NCBI RefSeq assembly: GCF_001187535.1
Contig: NZ_LFIO01001078.1
Location: 37,958 to 101,957 of the forward strand
Direction of reading: 5' to 3'
From: Rhizobium ecuadorense
Lineage (GTDB): Bacteria; Pseudomonadota; Alphaproteobacteria; Rhizobiales; Rhizobiaceae
DNA: 64,000 nt
The position numbers and the translations under genes were made by a program. Positions 62,347-64,000 of the stretch are shown piece by piece. Under the pieces are notes generated by a model. It was not told the DNA's origin and did no database searches. It saw only the letters and a program-made list of their open reading frames with translations. The first letter of the stretch is position 1, and every line of letters starts with the position of its first letter.

Positions 62347-62372
62347 TTTTTTAGGCCGGATCGGCCTAAAAT
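62347..62372. terminator. Bidirectional terminator-like hairpin after araD
   Basis: TTTTAGGCC (62349-62357) and GGCCTAAAA (62363-62371) form a perfect 9-base stem with a GGATC loop; A- and T-rich flanks make it a reasonable terminator from either side. It begins 8 bases after the araD stop. Confidence 0.65.
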
Positions 62373-62395
62373 CTGAATCGTTCTGTATAAAAGAG

Positions 62396-62538
62396 TTAGA
62401 GCATGATGCGCCCGAGAACCGCATCGTGCTCTAAAGCGCGTCGCGTCAAACTTGATTCATGCGCCGCGCTTTAGCTCTTTGTTTTCATGCATGTCGTTGC
62501 CGCAAAACCGCGGCACACTTTTGCCCGACATGCTTTAG
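62396..62538. repeat. RIME-like composite repeat overlapping a stop codon
   Basis: An AGCATGATGCG palindrome, the CTAAAGCGCGTCGCGTCAA and TTCATGCGCCGCGCTTTAG module B and an inverted A module (GCATGTCGTTGCCG to CCCGACATGC). It ends within the TAA stop of the TadG-like gene (62535-62537), so the repeat supplies that stop. Confidence 0.8.
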
Positions 62539-63872
62539 CTGGTTATCCGAGGCGCGCTGACGATCTTCAGGAACAGGGCCTCCATGGCCTCTTCAATGCC
62601 GTCGGTTGGACTGACTGCGAAGTAGAAGCCGGGGGTGGCGCACTCTTCCATTTTCGTGGCGATCTTGCTCTCGAAAGGCTTAACCCAGTCATTGTAAAAG
62701 CTGTTGTCGGGTAGGGGCAAATACGTCGTGTAGAGGACGGCGACTTTGATGCCGCGATCTTTGAGCTTCTTGCAATAAGCCGTGTCGATGGGTTCGATGC
62801 ATCGTCCGCCGTTTGCGCCTTTCGGGCTGGTGCATCCAGCCGGCTTATAGCTATCGCCAACACCGTCAGCGACAAAAAACACGATCTTCTGACGATCGGC
62901 ATTGCTGGTGCCCATGCCGATGTTGCCCTTGATTTCGCCTTCAATCCCTTTCAGCGCTTCGTCAAAGCTGGTCTGCTGGTCACTGTAGTAGTTCTGATAG
63001 GGAATGCTCATAAGACTGATCATGTTGGTGGCGACTGCCACGGCGCTTAGATCGTAGTCCAGATCGGAGACCTTGAAGAGCTTCGCGTTTTTGGCGTCCT
63101 GGGCAGTCTTGCCGAACGTGTATGCGGCGACCCGGAATTGGCTCGGCATGGACTGTGTGTCCTTCGCCTTGGCCATCAGGGCTTTGATCGCAGCGGCCAC
63201 CACGTCGATGCGGATGGTCACGCCATTCTCGCGTGCGACATTGTAGTAGCTCTTTTTATCCTCGACGCCTTTTTCAGAAACAATGTGGCATGCGAACGCG
63301 CAGTTTTTATCTTTGCCGCCATCGTGGCCGTTCACCGTCGCTTTTTTCATGGCGGTTATATCGGCCGTGGTGGCCGCAACACCCATCGACGGGGTGTTAT
63401 CCAACAGCATGAAGAAATCCATGTAGGACGGGGTCTCATACTGCGCTGTTGCCGTCCCGGAAACGGGGATTTGATGAAATCCCAACACCTGCATGAATGT
63501 TGTCGGCATTGTCGCGTTAAACGATACGGTCGAGCTGAGGGTACCGCCCTTTTTTTGAACGCTGATGTCGACGGCAACGGGAACGTCGCCCTGTTTTTTG
63601 GACATTTGCGAAAAGAAGATCTTCTGGGCTTCGGACTGTCCGAGCGTCAGCGACCCGTCGCCTGAGAGCGTGGCTGCCTGCTTTGCCGCATCCGAGGTTT
63701 TGGTTATGGATCCAACGGCTGCCGCATCCGCAGCGGCGTACAATTCGGTCCGAAGCGACAGGGCGCTGCCAAAATCAATGGCTGTACCCGCCGCGCCCAG
63801 CAGGGGGATGACGAGTAGCGCCGTCATAATTCCAAAATTGCCGGACCGGTCAAAAATAAAACGATGCAACAT
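62535..63872 (-). CDS. TadG-like pilus-associated protein with vWA domain
   Basis: A 445-residue protein. The N-terminal segment GNFGIMTALLVIPLLGAAGT is a TadE/TadG-type anchor (Tad/Flp pilus minor pseudopilin region), followed by DFGSALSLRTELYAAADAAA. A von Willebrand A-like part begins at DFFMLLDNTPSMGV, in which D-x-T-x-S stands for the MIDAS metal motif, and continues to IVFFVADGVGDSY. Such proteins help assemble or anchor Flp pili at the cell surface. No other tad genes are visible, so it may be a stand-alone paralogue. Confidence 0.85.
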   Translation of the reverse strand: MLHRFIFDRSGNFGIMTALLVIPLLGAAGTAIDFGSALSLRTELYAAADAAAVGSITKTSDAAKQAATLSGDGSLTLGQSEAQKIFFSQMSKKQGDVPVAVDISVQKKGGTLSSTVSFNATMPTTFMQVLGFHQIPVSGTATAQYETPSYMDFFMLLDNTPSMGVAATTADITAMKKATVNGHDGGKDKNCAFACHIVSEKGVEDKKSYYNVARENGVTIRIDVVAAAIKALMAKAKDTQSMPSQFRVAAYTFGKTAQDAKNAKLFKVSDLDYDLSAVAVATNMISLMSIPYQNYYSDQQTSFDEALKGIEGEIKGNIGMGTSNADRQKIVFFVADGVGDSYKPAGCTSPKGANGGRCIEPIDTAYCKKLKDRGIKVAVLYTTYLPLPDNSFYNDWVKPFESKIATKMEECATPGFYFAVSPTDGIEEAMEALFLKIVSAPRITS

Positions 63873-64000
63873 ATAAGGGCCGCCCTTCCCGGTAGCCGTG
63901 TGAGCGTAGGCGCCACAACCGAATATCTACGAGGTGATCACTAGATGTGGAGCCTCAACAGGTTGTCCTCGATCAGGCCGAGCCTGCTGATAGGCGGTTT

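Overview
The window looks like chromosomal DNA of a fast-growing Rhizobium, probably of the R. leguminosarum/R. etli group. The reasons are high GC, the chvE-gguA-gguB-gguC sugar-sensing and uptake operon with its divergent LysR regulator gbpR, an L-arabinonate oxidative pathway whose dehydratase is 579 residues long with cysteines at 59, 127 and 200, a YcaO/TfuA pair, and several copies of RIME-like palindromic intergenic repeats. The species assignment is inference from gene content.

Region 1 (1-9.2 kb, minus strand) is one long polysaccharide operon. In transcription order it holds a Tat-exported GH10 xylanase-like glycanase, a GT4 glycosyltransferase, a hexapeptide-repeat acetyltransferase, a pyruvyltransferase, a Wzx-type flippase, a second pyruvyltransferase and three GT-A type glycosyltransferases. 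Most junctions overlap or are tightly spaced. Region 2 (9.4-16 kb) is accessory: two unknown membrane proteins, a methyltransferase, an XRE regulator, a decayed BTAD-type regulator, a YcaO cyclodehydratase overlapping a TfuA protein (a likely thioamide or RiPP-type modification module), and two small rhizobial proteins. After about 1 kb of AT-rich, apparently gene-free DNA comes region 3 (17-26.2 kb, minus strand), a second surface-glycan operon: UDP-xylose synthase, GT2, a 1000-residue GT2/NodS-like methyltransferase/NodB-like deacetylase fusion, GT2, an ABC exporter and GT2. A terminator-like hairpin follows its last gene.

Region 4 (26.5-33 kb) holds a divergent ampC/ampR pair and a split CUT2 sugar ABC transporter: a binding protein and an SDR-type oxidoreductase on the minus strand, a single-domain ATPase (apparently starting at CTG) and a permease on the plus strand. 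Region 5 (33-38.5 kb) carries small secreted or membrane proteins, a DUF2314 protein, a MepK-like DUF882 peptidase, a TPR lipid-anchored-looking or membrane-anchored protein and a frameshifted small gene. Region 6 (38.7-43.3 kb) has an SDR and two tandem LysR/NAD(P)-reductase modules that look like a duplication. A tRNA-Arg(CCG) with a transposase remnant beside it follows.

Region 7 (43.8-50.2 kb) is a xylose-type ABC operon (xylF-xylH-xylG) facing a ROK repressor, with a 19-bp perfect palindrome at the expected promoter, then an inositol 2-dehydrogenase gene. Region 8 (50.4-52.5 kb) has a small membrane protein, a Tat-exported Hint-domain protein and an HPD-motif protein. Region 9 (52.7-62.3 kb) is gbpR diverging from chvE-gguA-gguB-gguC, alpha-ketoglutarate semialdehyde dehydrogenase and L-arabinonate dehydratase, which together suggest uptake of arabinose/galactose-type sugars and conversion of L-arabinonate to 2-oxoglutarate. 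The window ends with a TadG-like pilus-associated protein. A shared theme is pentose chemistry: UDP-xylose synthesis, a GH10 glycanase and xylose/arabinose uptake all occur here.
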